DNA of 36,074 bases from Limnoglobus sp043780595 (GCA_043780595.1 JAYWCL010000023.1:1-36074), one strand, 5' to 3'; positions 14,753 through 23,548 are shown, counted from the first letter of the stretch. The notes: generated by a model not told the origin, from the sequence alone. Numbers and translations are program-made.

Positions 14753-16270
14753 ATGAACCTGCGACGTGTCGGCCTCGGACTCGGTACACTGCTGATCGTC
14801 GCTGGCATTGGCTTGCTCATAGCTGGTGTCGCTTCGTCAGTCAGTTGGGCCGTCCTCATTGTCGGCATCGCGCTCGCGATCGTCGGCCTGGCCCCCGAAC
14901 AGCTGCTGATGATCTTCCGCATACCGGAACTGCGCCGGAAGATCTTCATCACGCTCATGTTCCTCGCCGCGTACCGCATCGGCTACTACGTTCCCCTGCC
15001 GATGGTCGATACGGCGAAGATGGCCGAGAAAATGAGCGATGCGGCCGGTGGCACGCTCGGGCGCGTCTTCGGTTTCGTGTCGATGTTTTCCGGCGGTAAC
15101 CTCTCGAACGCCTGTATCTTCGCGCTCGGGATTATGCCGTACATCTCCGCGTCGATCATCATGCAGTTGCTGTCGTCGGGCGTCGTGCCTTCGCTGGAAA
15201 AACTGCGAAAAGAAGGCCAGTCGGGGCAGAAAAAGATCAACGAATACACGCGGTACCTCACGGTGCCGATCTGCGTGGCACAGTCGATTATGTTCATTCG
15301 CTTCCTCATTTCGGGCGATGGCAGCGGAGGCGACGGGGGGTTGCTCATTCCGGGCTACGATCCGCTCTTCTTCGGTATGGCGGGCGTTGCCATCATGACC
15401 GCGGGTTGCTTGTTCCTAATGTGGATCGGCGAGCAAATCGACGAATACGGTATCGGTAACGGTATCTCGCTCATTATTATGTCGGGCATCATCGCACGCA
15501 TCCCCGAAGCCACCGGAACGCTGTTGTTCGAACCCGGTACCACGAAGCTGAAAGAATCGCTGCTGACGCTCGGCAGTGCGACGGGCGATGTGAGTTTCGA
15601 GAAATTACTCGTACTGATCTTCCTGTTCCTTGCGGTCGTCGTCGGCGTGATTGCGATGACGAAGGCGAAGCGCTCGATCCCCACGCAGTCGGCGAAACAC
15701 GTTCGCGGTCGTCGCCAAGTCGGCGGCGGTCGTTCGAGTCTGCCGATGAAGGTCAACGCCGCCGGTGTGATGCCCGTGATCTTTGCCAGCACGTTGCTCA
15801 TCATCCCCGGCTTCCTGTTCAACATCATCGGCACGCTCACCGATGCGTCGTGGGCGTTCACGCTGCAAGGAATCTTCCAACGCGGCAGCGGCTGGGTCTA
15901 CAACATGGCCTACATCGTGCTGATTTACCTGTTCTGTTACTTCTGGGTCGCGATTACGTTCAACCCGAAGGAAGTGGCCGACAACCTCAAAGAGTACGGC
16001 AGTTTCATCCCCGGCTATCGTCCGGGTAAGTCGACTGCCGATTATTTGGAGAAGGTGCTGCTGCGAATCACCTACGTCGGGGCTGCTTTCCTCGCCATCA
16101 TCGCGATCATCCCGAGTATCATGACCAGCGAACTGGAAATCGATGCCCGCATCGCCAGCTTCTACGGTGGTACCGGCTTGCTCATCGTCATCAGCGTCGC
16201 CTTGGACCTCGTGACGAAGATCAACAGCCACCTCGTGATGCGCAACTATCCGGGCCTGACGGAAGAATAG
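14753..16270 (+). CDS. secY: Preprotein translocase subunit SecY with two extra N-terminal TM helices
   Basis: SecY is the channel of the Sec translocon. The canonical part starts at FRIPELRRKIFITLMFLAAY, RIGYYVPLP, and includes GIMPYISASIIMQLLSS, the cytoplasmic KLRKEGQSGQKKINEYTRYL loop, IDEYGIGNGISLIIMSGII and QSAKHVRGRRQVGGG, ending in a short C-tail. Upstream of it are about 55 residues with two additional hydrophobic helices (about 6-27 and 30-47, including TLLIVAGIGLLIAGVA and VSWAVLIVGIALAIVGL). ATG 14753 is the likely start, preceded by aagga; an earlier in-frame ATG at 14630 lies on the 5' side of the terminator hairpin. About 505 residues versus about 440 usually. Confidence 0.93.
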   Translation: MNLRRVGLGLGTLLIVAGIGLLIAGVASSVSWAVLIVGIALAIVGLAPEQLLMIFRIPELRRKIFITLMFLAAYRIGYYVPLPMVDTAKMAEKMSDAAGGTLGRVFGFVSMFSGGNLSNACIFALGIMPYISASIIMQLLSSGVVPSLEKLRKEGQSGQKKINEYTRYLTVPICVAQSIMFIRFLISGDGSGGDGGLLIPGYDPLFFGMAGVAIMTAGCLFLMWIGEQIDEYGIGNGISLIIMSGIIARIPEATGTLLFEPGTTKLKESLLTLGSATGDVSFEKLLVLIFLFLAVVVGVIAMTKAKRSIPTQSAKHVRGRRQVGGGRSSLPMKVNAAGVMPVIFASTLLIIPGFLFNIIGTLTDASWAFTLQGIFQRGSGWVYNMAYIVLIYLFCYFWVAITFNPKEVADNLKEYGSFIPGYRPGKSTADYLEKVLLRITYVGAAFLAIIAIIPSIMTSELEIDARIASFYGGTGLLIVISVALDLVTKINSHLVMRNYPGLTEE

Positions 16271-16280
16271 GAAGGGACTC

Positions 16281-17021
16281 ATGGCTGGTCACAGTCACTC
16301 CGCAAATATCGCCGTCCGCAAAGGCAAGCAAGACGCCGTCCGCGCCAAGCTCTTCAGCAAGCTCACCCGGTACATCATGATCGCCGCCCGCAACGGTGGC
16401 GGCGACCCCGATACGAACTTGCGATTGCGATACGCGATCTTAAAAGCCCGCAGCGTCTCGATGCCCAAAGACATCATCGAGCGCGGCATCAAGAAGGGCA
16501 CCGGCGACCTCGAAGGCGTCAACTACGAAGAAATCACCTACGAAGGCTACGGCCCCGGCGGCGTCGCGATCATGGTCGAGACGCTCACCGATAACCGCAA
16601 CCGCACCGGCGGCGAAATCCGCAGCACCTTCGAGAAGCTCGGTGGCAACATGGGTCTGCCCGGCTGCGTTAGCTACCTGTTCGAGCGAAAGGGTCTGATC
16701 GTCCTTTCCGCGAAGGCGTATCCGAACGAAGACAAAGTGATCGAAGCCGCACTCGAAGCGGGTGCGGAGGATGTCGCCAACATCGACGGCGTCTACGAAA
16801 TCACCACCGACCCGACTGCGTTCGGTGCCGTTCTCGAAGCCTTGCAAGCCGCCGGCTTCGAGCCGACGGTATCCGAAGTGAAGAATCTCGCCAAGACGCT
16901 CGCCACGGTCGACGTCGAAACCGGCAAGAAAGTCCTTCGGCTCATCCAAGTCCTCGACGACAACGACGACTCGCAAAACGTCTACACGAACGCCAACCTG
17001 ACCGAAGAGATGGCGGGGTAA
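16281..17021 (+). CDS. YebC/PmpR-family transcriptional regulator (TACO1 family)
   Basis: YebC-family proteins are DNA-binding regulators, and some members relieve ribosome stalling at proline-rich sites. The 246-residue length is typical. Conserved segments are RKGKQDAVRAKLFSKL, GGGDPDTNLRLRYAILKAR, MPKDIIERGIKKGTGDLEGV, YEEITYEGYGPGGVAIMVE and TDNRNRTGGEIRSTFEKLGG. The usual N-terminal MAGHSKWANIKHRKG is here MAGHSHSANIAVRKG, so the otherwise highly conserved Lys-Trp is replaced. It starts 10 bp after secY, implying one transcript. The ordinary neighbours of yebC, ruvC and ruvA, are not present. Confidence 0.94.
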   Translation: MAGHSHSANIAVRKGKQDAVRAKLFSKLTRYIMIAARNGGGDPDTNLRLRYAILKARSVSMPKDIIERGIKKGTGDLEGVNYEEITYEGYGPGGVAIMVETLTDNRNRTGGEIRSTFEKLGGNMGLPGCVSYLFERKGLIVLSAKAYPNEDKVIEAALEAGAEDVANIDGVYEITTDPTAFGAVLEALQAAGFEPTVSEVKNLAKTLATVDVETGKKVLRLIQVLDDNDDSQNVYTNANLTEEMAG

Positions 17022-17050
17022 GACCCGCGCACTTCACAACTCGCTAAACT

Positions 17051-17085
17051 CTGCCCACGGACGATCCTCCGTGGGCAGGGTTCTT
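17051..17085 (+). terminator. Rho-independent terminator after the yebC-family gene
   Basis: CTGCCCACGGA (17051-17061) pairs perfectly with TCCGTGGGCAG (17068-17078) over a 6-nt loop and is followed by ggttctttt. It closes the secY-yebC unit. Confidence 0.8.
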
Positions 17086-17147
17086 TTCAGAATGCAGTTC
17101 TAACAATCCCATTCTGCTAAGATGACGAGAGAATGGGGAGATCGAAT

Positions 17148-18479
17148 ATGGCTGGCAAGCATCCTGCGCAATCGTTGTCGGACGCCACGAAAAATCTGCT
17201 CCCCGACGTGCCGCTGTGCGAGGGCGATCCGTGGTACGTGGACCTCGCGACTGCGCGTGGCGACCAAGGGCGTTCGTTGCTCAAAAAGGAATTTGAAGCG
17301 AAAGGCGACGAATTCTTGTTTGCGATATTCGCCTCGCATCGTGGCGTCGGCAAATCGACCGAACTGTTGCGGCTCGAACACGAATTGAAAAGCCGATACG
17401 AATCGATTCACCTGCTTGCGAATACGGAATTCGATTCGGATGGTTTCGACGTCGAAGATTTCTTGCTGATACTTTGTCGTGCCGTCGAACAGCATATGCG
17501 CGAAGTCGTTAAAAAGCCGATTTCCCCTGCGGTGTTGATCCCGGTCGAGGACTGGTTTTCCGAAGCGACCAAGTCTTCCTCGCTCGGCACGGATTACGTG
17601 ACCACTGTGAAGGCGGGAATCGAAGCCAAGTTCGAGATTCCATTTTACGCGAAACTATTCGCCAGCTTTTCATCGTTGGTTAAAAGCAAAAGTGAGCACA
17701 AAACGAGCTTCAAATCGGTCGTGCGTAAGTTCCCCGGTGCGCTATTGAGTGCGGTCAACAGTTTGTTGGATGCGGCAGCGGGTATTCTCAAAACCGAAGC
17801 GCGGCAACTTCTAATTGTTGTCGACAATATGGACCGCTACAAACCGGTTCCCATGGATCAATTTCTTGCTGGCGAGCCGGATATCCTCAAATCGCTACGT
17901 GCTAATTTTCTCGTGACTCCGCCGGTGTCCCTGATTTATCGACCGATAAGCGAGCGTCTTTCCGGCCTCTACCGAACGTTCATTTTGCCGAGTCCCAAAC
18001 TTCGCAATCGCCGCGATCCCTATCAAATCGTAGGGCCACCCGGATACGAACCACTGCTGAACGTTCTCCGAAAACGAATGGATCTCGATCGGCTCATCCC
18101 CGATCCCGCGGCAATAGAACGACTCGTTCTGGCTTCGGGCGGATCGGTTCGTGAACTGATCGACTTCACACGGCAGGCTACGCTCGTCGCAAATGGCAAA
18201 ACGATTACCATCGAAGATGTCGAGTACGTTGTGGTGAAAGAACGATCAAGTTTACGCGACCAAATTAATATCAGTGGCTATTGGTCCGCACTCGCAAAAC
18301 TCGCCGCCACCAAGGATCTCACCGAAGATCCGAAGTGCCTCGATCTGCTTTACTATCGGCTCGCCTTTCAGTTTAACGGCGAAAACTGGTACGACGTTCA
18401 CCCGTTGATCGCCGAAATGCCGGGCTTTGCAAAGGCCTTGAAGAAGGCCAAATCCGAACTCGGAATCCTCGAGACATGA
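17148..18479 (+). CDS. AAA+/STAND-like P-loop ATPase, first gene of a coupled pair
   Basis: A 443-residue ATPase of no family I can name. The Walker A motif is SHRGVGKST (about 63-71) and Walker B is LLIVVDNMD (about 221-229). A lid-like segment LVLASGGSVRELIDFTRQAT (about 327-346) and ITIEDVEYVVV resemble ORC/Cdc6- and STAND-type AAA+ modules. A winged-helix-like C-terminus carries LLYYRLAFQFNGENWYDVHP. The ATG at 17148 has GGGGAG 7 bp upstream; an ATG at 17133 is less well placed. No signal peptide or membrane segment. The stop overlaps the next gene by 4 bp (ATGA), so the two proteins are probably made together and interact. Alternative reading: a housekeeping ATPase; the neighbours do not decide this. 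Confidence 0.85.
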   Translation: MAGKHPAQSLSDATKNLLPDVPLCEGDPWYVDLATARGDQGRSLLKKEFEAKGDEFLFAIFASHRGVGKSTELLRLEHELKSRYESIHLLANTEFDSDGFDVEDFLLILCRAVEQHMREVVKKPISPAVLIPVEDWFSEATKSSSLGTDYVTTVKAGIEAKFEIPFYAKLFASFSSLVKSKSEHKTSFKSVVRKFPGALLSAVNSLLDAAAGILKTEARQLLIVVDNMDRYKPVPMDQFLAGEPDILKSLRANFLVTPPVSLIYRPISERLSGLYRTFILPSPKLRNRRDPYQIVGPPGYEPLLNVLRKRMDLDRLIPDPAAIERLVLASGGSVRELIDFTRQATLVANGKTITIEDVEYVVVKERSSLRDQINISGYWSALAKLAATKDLTEDPKCLDLLYYRLAFQFNGENWYDVHPLIAEMPGFAKALKKAKSELGILET

Positions 18480-20230
18480 CCACAATCGACGACATCGAAT
18501 TGGTTCGCGAACGGTCGAATCGCGTCTCGCCGTTCGACCCTGCGGATGAGAAACCGCTCCGTCGTTTCATCGAGCGAATGATCGGCGAAGGGTTCGCGAT
18601 GGTCGTCGTTCGAGGGGAACGGCCCAATGGCCTCGAAGACGTCGTCGCGTGGTTTCAAGTCGAATGCGAGCGCGTGCAGGCACAAATGCACCAAGTGAAT
18701 CTCGGGCGATTCACCTTCGACAATCCTTGGTTGGAACTCGATCAAACCATCGGCAAAGTTGCGGCCACAGAGAACACGATCTTTTTCCTTCACGGTGTCG
18801 ATCCGCTCAGCGAACGGAAGCGAGACGATGAAGTTCCGCTCTTCCGCCAACTCAACGTCCAACGCGATGCCCTCACCCGCGATTACCCCTGTTTTTGGGT
18901 GTTGTACATTCCGACTCGGCTCGAATATCAATTGAAGTCGCAAGCCCCCGACTTCTGCGATTTCGTCGGGTACTGGTGTACGATCCAACCGGGCGAAACC
19001 GTTTTTTCCCCCCTCGTTCGTTCGTTCGACTCGAACCGGACATATTCCAGCCCGTCGGGGACGCCAGAGTCCGATGCCAAGCTACTCACTGCACTCGGCA
19101 ACGAACATCTTTTTGCTTCATTGAAAGCCACATGGGACTGGAAACTCGACGAAGCCCGCGGCCAAATCGCGATCTACGAAATGTCGTCCAAACGAAACGG
19201 CAATCCAGGAGCGTTGGAATTCGTTCGCGGCTACTTGCAGTTTCAAGAAGGGAACCGGCGCGACGCGGAAACTTCCTATACGTTGGCAAATGATAAAATT
19301 GATGAACATACGCAGCCACAGTTGAAAGCCGAACTCGATACCGTGAGGGGGCAGTTAGAACAATCGCAAGGTAAACCGGAGAAGGCACTCGAACATTATC
19401 GTTCGGCATTGGTAATCTTCGAACGCATCGGCGACGTGCGGTCGAAAGCAGCGATTGCGCGCAAGATTGCTGACATTCTTCAACTGAAGGGGGATTTGGA
19501 TGGTGCGTTGCAAATGCTTCAAAACGAGGCACTCAAACCGATTCTCGGGTTGGGATTGCTTGCGGATCAAGCAGTTTACCGAGGTAGTATCGCCGATATT
19601 CTCCAGCAACGTGGCCAGATTGATGAGGCATTACGCATCTATCGCGACGAATGTATTCCTGTCTACGAACGCCTCGGCGACGTTCGGTTGAAGGCGGTGA
19701 CGATGGGGAATATCGTCGACATCCTCCTGCAACGCGGCGAGACCGACGAAGCGTTGCGCAACCTCGAAGCGATCAAGATCATCTTTCACGACCTCGGCGA
19801 CGTGCGGTCGAAGACGGCGACGATGGGTAAGATCGCCGACATCCTCCAGAAACGCGGCCAGATTGAAGAGGCGTTACGCATCCGCCGCGAGGAGGAACTT
19901 CCCGTTTACGAACGACTCGGTGATGTACGGGAGAAGGCAGTGACTATGGGGAATATCGCAATCATCCTCGAGCAGCGCGGCGAGATTCATGAGGCGATCC
20001 GTATCTATCGGGAAATCGTGCCAATCTTGGAAAACCTGAATGATTTGCATTCGCAAATGAATTGTCGTTACAACTTGGGTACGGCATTACTATCCAAGGG
20101 CTACAAAAAGGACATTCCGATAGCCCGCGAGCATCTACTCTGGGCGCTCGCCACGGCCGAGAAACACCAGTATGCGGAGGCGGCGCAGATTCGGGAGAAC
20201 GTCAAGCGATTGCTCGGCGTCAGCGTGTGA
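18476..20230 (+). CDS. TPR protein with degenerate NTPase-like N-terminal domain
   Basis: 584 residues. Residues 1-200 look like a P-loop NTPase that has lost its Walker A: strand FAMVVVRGERPNGLEDVVAW stands where GxxxxGK[ST] is expected, while IFFLHGVDPLSE resembles a Walker B strand. Then comes FRQLNVQRDALTRDYPCFWV and LKSQAPDFCDFVGYWCTIQ, a pattern I associate with bacterial STAND-TPR proteins. Residues about 295-540 are five to six TPR units with a ~40-residue period (GDVRSKTATMGKIADILQKR, GQIEEALRIRREE, LPVYERL), probably a protein-binding superhelix. No enzymatic effector domain is visible. Coupled to the upstream ATPase by ATGA. A scaffold or sensor partner of that ATPase is the likely role; this is inference. 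Confidence 0.82.
   Translation: MTTIDDIELVRERSNRVSPFDPADEKPLRRFIERMIGEGFAMVVVRGERPNGLEDVVAWFQVECERVQAQMHQVNLGRFTFDNPWLELDQTIGKVAATENTIFFLHGVDPLSERKRDDEVPLFRQLNVQRDALTRDYPCFWVLYIPTRLEYQLKSQAPDFCDFVGYWCTIQPGETVFSPLVRSFDSNRTYSSPSGTPESDAKLLTALGNEHLFASLKATWDWKLDEARGQIAIYEMSSKRNGNPGALEFVRGYLQFQEGNRRDAETSYTLANDKIDEHTQPQLKAELDTVRGQLEQSQGKPEKALEHYRSALVIFERIGDVRSKAAIARKIADILQLKGDLDGALQMLQNEALKPILGLGLLADQAVYRGSIADILQQRGQIDEALRIYRDECIPVYERLGDVRLKAVTMGNIVDILLQRGETDEALRNLEAIKIIFHDLGDVRSKTATMGKIADILQKRGQIEEALRIRREEELPVYERLGDVREKAVTMGNIAIILEQRGEIHEAIRIYREIVPILENLNDLHSQMNCRYNLGTALLSKGYKKDIPIAREHLLWALATAEKHQYAEAAQIRENVKRLLGVSV
19420..20020 (+). repeat. ~120-bp coding repeats in the TPR gene
   Basis: The DNA units encoding GDVRxKAxTMGxIxDILxxR-type segments recur about every 120 bp (starts near 19432, 19678, 19798 and 19918) with long identical stretches such as gacgtgcggtcgaa and gacgatggg. 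The repeat is close enough at DNA level for unit gain or loss by recombination. Confidence 0.7.
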
Positions 20231-20255
20231 CATCACTCCTTAATGCGGACCCAAA

Positions 20256-20290
20256 AAAAATGGCGAGTCGTATCACGACTCGCCATTTTT
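20256..20290. terminator. Bidirectional terminator between convergent genes
   Basis: AAAAATGGCGAGTCGT (20256-20271) pairs perfectly with ACGACTCGCCATTTTT (20275-20290) over a 3-nt loop. There is a T-run on both strands, 26 bp after the TPR gene stop and 22 bp after the stop of the convergent gene. Confidence 0.88.
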
Positions 20291-20311
20291 GCGTTTCTGC
20301 ACGATTTGCTG

Positions 20312-23158
20312 TTACTTCTTCTCATCCTTTTTCGGCTCGGCTGGCTTCGGTGCGATGGGTGCGATTCCCGTGGCTGCGGCCCCTCTCAATTCCGCATCCA
20401 GCGGCTTCGATGGCGCGACGAGCGGGGCCGTCTGATCGAGGTTGCCGAGGCTTTCGCCTCCCGCACGGGTGACCATCGCCTTGAAGACTTCTGGCCGCAT
20501 CGATTCGGTCACGTAACGAACGGAACCGTCGGCCATCAGGGCATACGTGCCGCGTTTCTTATCGGGGCCGACGCTCGCAAAATCCGAAACGGGATTCGCT
20601 GCATTTTCATCGACGCCTTGCAGCGTAGCTCCACCGCCTGCGATCCAGGGGCGTTGGTGGCCGGGCGGCACTTGAATCATGTAAATGGTATTCGACATCC
20701 CGTCGGAGATTTCGCCGGGCTTCGATCCCCAATCGTAACCCGTGATGCCGACCTTTTTCGCGAGTACCGGATCGTTCGGATCGTAACGTGCGGAATCGAG
20801 ACCCAACCCCGTGATGCCGACGTAGTTCGTGGCACCGAAAGTCTTGTTCGGAACGAGTGGCGACGACGCGCGCCACGACGATTGCGGGTAGTACGGTACC
20901 AGGAACTCTGGCACCCACGTCGTCGCGGCCAAATCGTTTTCCTTAGCGTACCAAGAAAACTTCTGATCCTGAATCGACTGGCGAAGCGCCCCGCGACCGA
21001 GGTGGGGCAAGAGGTTCACCATGAAGCTCACGCGGTGATCGGGCGAGTAAGGCAGCCCGTATCGCTCCGGTCGGCTATCGCGCGGCAAGGTACCGACCGG
21101 GAACATTTTCTTGTCGGTGGCCATCGCTGGGATCGTGGCGGCCAAGTTGTGCCAGGTCGTCGCACCCGATAATACCGCCATGCGCCCTTTCATGTGCGAG
21201 GCACCCACGACGACAGCGGGTTGAATCGAGTCGTTAAACAGCGATTCCTTCCACAAAATGTCGAGATCGATCACCGCGAGGGTGTCGGTAACGGTGATGT
21301 CGATGTGCGAGTTTGCGGCCCCACCGGGAGCGTTTGGACCCGACCCTGGCATCGGTCCCATCGGATTACCGGGGCCTTCCTCGATACCGCCGATGCCGCT
21401 TTTGCCACCGGATCGCCCTCCTCCCCCCATCGGTCCCATCGGCCCCATCGGCCTCGTTCCCATTGGCCCCATCGGCCCCATTGGACCGCCTTCCGCACCA
21501 AATCCGCCCGAGTTCGTTCCGCCCGAGCCGCCGTCGCTGCTCGCGTTATTTCGTACGTCGATCGGCGAGCCGAGTAACAAGCCCAACGGCGACTTCAAGA
21601 TGTTCAATATCGGTGCGAGTTGCTCGTTCGCGACGGTTTTTGCATCTTCTGCGGAGACGAAATCGAAGGCTAACATGCCCGAAACTTTGTCTTTCTGGAA
21701 CTTCGTGATCGCAATTCCCATGACCTTCGTTTTGTCGACGATTTGGGTGACAATGGCACCGATGCTGTCGTAAACGGAGCGGAAGTCGCGGTTGTAAACC
21801 CGCTGATCGAGCATGTCGGCATACAGCACCGCGGGCGGATTCGCATCGTCTTCTTCGAGGCGATTCAACATCCGTTTCAGTTCGGGCTTGACCGTCCGAT
21901 AGGTCGGAATCGAGGTAAATAGCTTCACTTTCGGCTTCGGTGCCGCCGCGCCCGGTTGTCCGTCCATCGGAGGCCCCATCGGCCGCGTTCCCATCGGAGG
22001 GCCAGTCGGCCTCGTTCCCATTGGCCCCATCGGCCCCATTGGTCCCATCGGAGGCCCCATCGGTGCGCCATCGGCGGCCATCGGTGGGGCGGCGGCGGGA
22101 GGTGGCTCGTTCGGTGTCAGTTCGGATAGAAACGGCGGCAATCCACCGTCTTTGCTGAGGTCGCTCAACCAACGTTCGAGGTTTTTGACTTCGCCGATGA
22201 TAATCGTCTGGCTGTCGTAGATGTTGAGCGCGATCGGCTTCTCTTGCCAACGTTTTTTGTCTTCGTCGGTAACGGGCATACCCGTTTGGCCGAGCAGGCT
22301 TTCGCTCGAAAGTGTGCGGCTGATTGCCGAGATAAAAGCGTTCGATTTGATGATCGAATACGCCCGCCCGTTCATCGGCGATTGCGGGCCGAGTTCGAGG
22401 TCCATTCGGTCCATCATCGTGCGGCTGGAGACCGGTACTTTCGTGCGAATCAACACGAACGGGTCGCGGTCGGGGCCGACCAGTGCCAGCAGCACCGTGG
22501 AAATATCTCCCGCTTCAAATTGCATCGATTTGCGGAAGAAATCGCGCGTTTGATTGTCGAAGAACGTCGCGTAAAACGGCGTATTCGTGAGCCGATCCAT
22601 GTTGAAACGCAACAGCGCCTGCGTCTCGTTCGGCAGCATGTTCGTCGGGTCTTTGAGTTGACCGGCCGCCACGGCAACGGGAGCTTCGACCTTGTTGGGA
22701 ACTTGGGGATCGACCGGCTTGCCGACAACCCCATCGAGCATCGGCTTGCCAACCTTCATCGGGTCGGCAGGATCGGCGGGGTCGCCCATCGGATCGGGAG
22801 TTACGGGAACGGGCTGCGGAATGACGGGTGGCGTAATCGCTCGCGCTTGTTGCCCTTTTGCAGGAGCCGGCTTGTCGTCGCCGCTGAATACGGTCATCGC
22901 CCCGTAGCCGAGCAGGCCGACGGCGAGGACGCCGAGCACGACGCCGACGAGCAGCATGGGGCTGCCCTTCTTCTTCTTTTTGCCGCCGGTTTCCTCATCC
23001 GCAACGGCGGCGGTGTCGGTGGCGGCTTCGTCCGGATCGCTGACTGTGAAGCGATATTTGCACTTCGTGCAGTCGATTTTCTTGCCGATCATGCCGGAGT
23101 TTTTAACGAGGACGTTTGCCTCGCAACTCGGACACGGAACGTGAAAGCTGCTGGCCAT
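20312..23158 (-). CDS. Zinc ribbon - TM - GPM repeat - DUF1559-like protein
   Basis: 948 residues with an unusual architecture. Residues 9-33 form a zinc ribbon (C9/C12 and C30/C33, CPSCEAN and CTKCKYRF). After an acidic linker and KKKKK (60-64) comes one transmembrane helix (68-91), predicting a cytoplasmic ribbon and a large external part. Two low-complexity Gly-Pro-Met blocks follow (about 363-400 and 560-590, repeats of GPMGPM and GTRP). The C-terminal ~250 residues resemble the planctomycete DUF1559 module: SKPGEISDGMSNTIYMIQVP, WIAGGGATLQGVDE and TYALMADGSVRYVTES. Typical DUF1559 proteins start with a pilin-like signal, absent here. The middle part is unassigned. Probably a planctomycete-specific surface protein. 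Confidence 0.85.
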   Translation of the reverse strand: MASSFHVPCPSCEANVLVKNSGMIGKKIDCTKCKYRFTVSDPDEAATDTAAVADEETGGKKKKKGSPMLLVGVVLGVLAVGLLGYGAMTVFSGDDKPAPAKGQQARAITPPVIPQPVPVTPDPMGDPADPADPMKVGKPMLDGVVGKPVDPQVPNKVEAPVAVAAGQLKDPTNMLPNETQALLRFNMDRLTNTPFYATFFDNQTRDFFRKSMQFEAGDISTVLLALVGPDRDPFVLIRTKVPVSSRTMMDRMDLELGPQSPMNGRAYSIIKSNAFISAISRTLSSESLLGQTGMPVTDEDKKRWQEKPIALNIYDSQTIIIGEVKNLERWLSDLSKDGGLPPFLSELTPNEPPPAAAPPMAADGAPMGPPMGPMGPMGPMGTRPTGPPMGTRPMGPPMDGQPGAAAPKPKVKLFTSIPTYRTVKPELKRMLNRLEEDDANPPAVLYADMLDQRVYNRDFRSVYDSIGAIVTQIVDKTKVMGIAITKFQKDKVSGMLAFDFVSAEDAKTVANEQLAPILNILKSPLGLLLGSPIDVRNNASSDGGSGGTNSGGFGAEGGPMGPMGPMGTRPMGPMGPMGGGGRSGGKSGIGGIEEGPGNPMGPMPGSGPNAPGGAANSHIDITVTDTLAVIDLDILWKESLFNDSIQPAVVVGASHMKGRMAVLSGATTWHNLAATIPAMATDKKMFPVGTLPRDSRPERYGLPYSPDHRVSFMVNLLPHLGRGALRQSIQDQKFSWYAKENDLAATTWVPEFLVPYYPQSSWRASSPLVPNKTFGATNYVGITGLGLDSARYDPNDPVLAKKVGITGYDWGSKPGEISDGMSNTIYMIQVPPGHQRPWIAGGGATLQGVDENAANPVSDFASVGPDKKRGTYALMADGSVRYVTESMRPEVFKAMVTRAGGESLGNLDQTAPLVAPSKPLDAELRGAAATGIAPIAPKPAEPKKDEKK

Positions 23159-23357
23159 GGTATTACTCCCCGTGATGCGGACGGAGCCTGATGGACGAAT
23201 TCAAACGAATACTCAGAATCTACCAAGTTTAATCTTAACCTGCCACCGACGGTTCTGGCAAAGTTAATTTCACGATCTTCGATAGTTGTTACGAATCGGT
23301 TGCAGGAATCGTTGGCGCGACGGTTACGAACGGACGAAAAATCGCCGAGCGCGTGGC

Positions 23358-23441
23358 GAATTCGCCGCGACGCGATCCGAATTAGCCGCGACGCGATCCG
23401 AATTCGCCGCGACGCGATCCGAATTAGCCGCGACGCGGAGG
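23358..23441. repeat. 4 x 21-bp tandem repeat
   Basis: Units at 23358-23378, 23379-23399, 23400-23420 and 23421-23441, consensus gaatt(c/a)gccgcgacgcgatcc. Units alternate c and a at position 6, giving a 42-bp higher-order period. The last unit runs into the left arm of the adjacent hairpin. No gene is supported in this 390-bp gap (23159-23548). Confidence 0.92.
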
Positions 23442-23520
23442 CTTTGCGTAGCGGAGCGCGTGCGCTGCGATATTGGGTGAAGCGCACGCGCTCCGCTACG
23501 AGGACTGCGCGTCGCGGCTA
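23425..23520. repeat. Large imperfect hairpin repeat
   Basis: Outer arms 23425-23437 (TAGCCGCGACGCG) and 23508-23520 (CGCGTCGCGGCTA) and inner arms 23449-23465 (TAGCGGAGCGCGTGCGC) and 23482-23498 are exactly complementary. The loop is 16 nt, with unpaired 11- and 9-nt stretches between the arms. A half copy lies at 1624-1670. Confidence 0.88.
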
Positions 23521-23548
23521 ATTCGGACCGCGGCTAATTCTAATTCGA

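Noticed and set aside
23089..23487. 132-residue minus-strand ORF with IASRLIR heptads
   Set aside because: The heptads are translation of the 21-bp array; there is no start context, and it overlaps the start of the zinc-ribbon gene.
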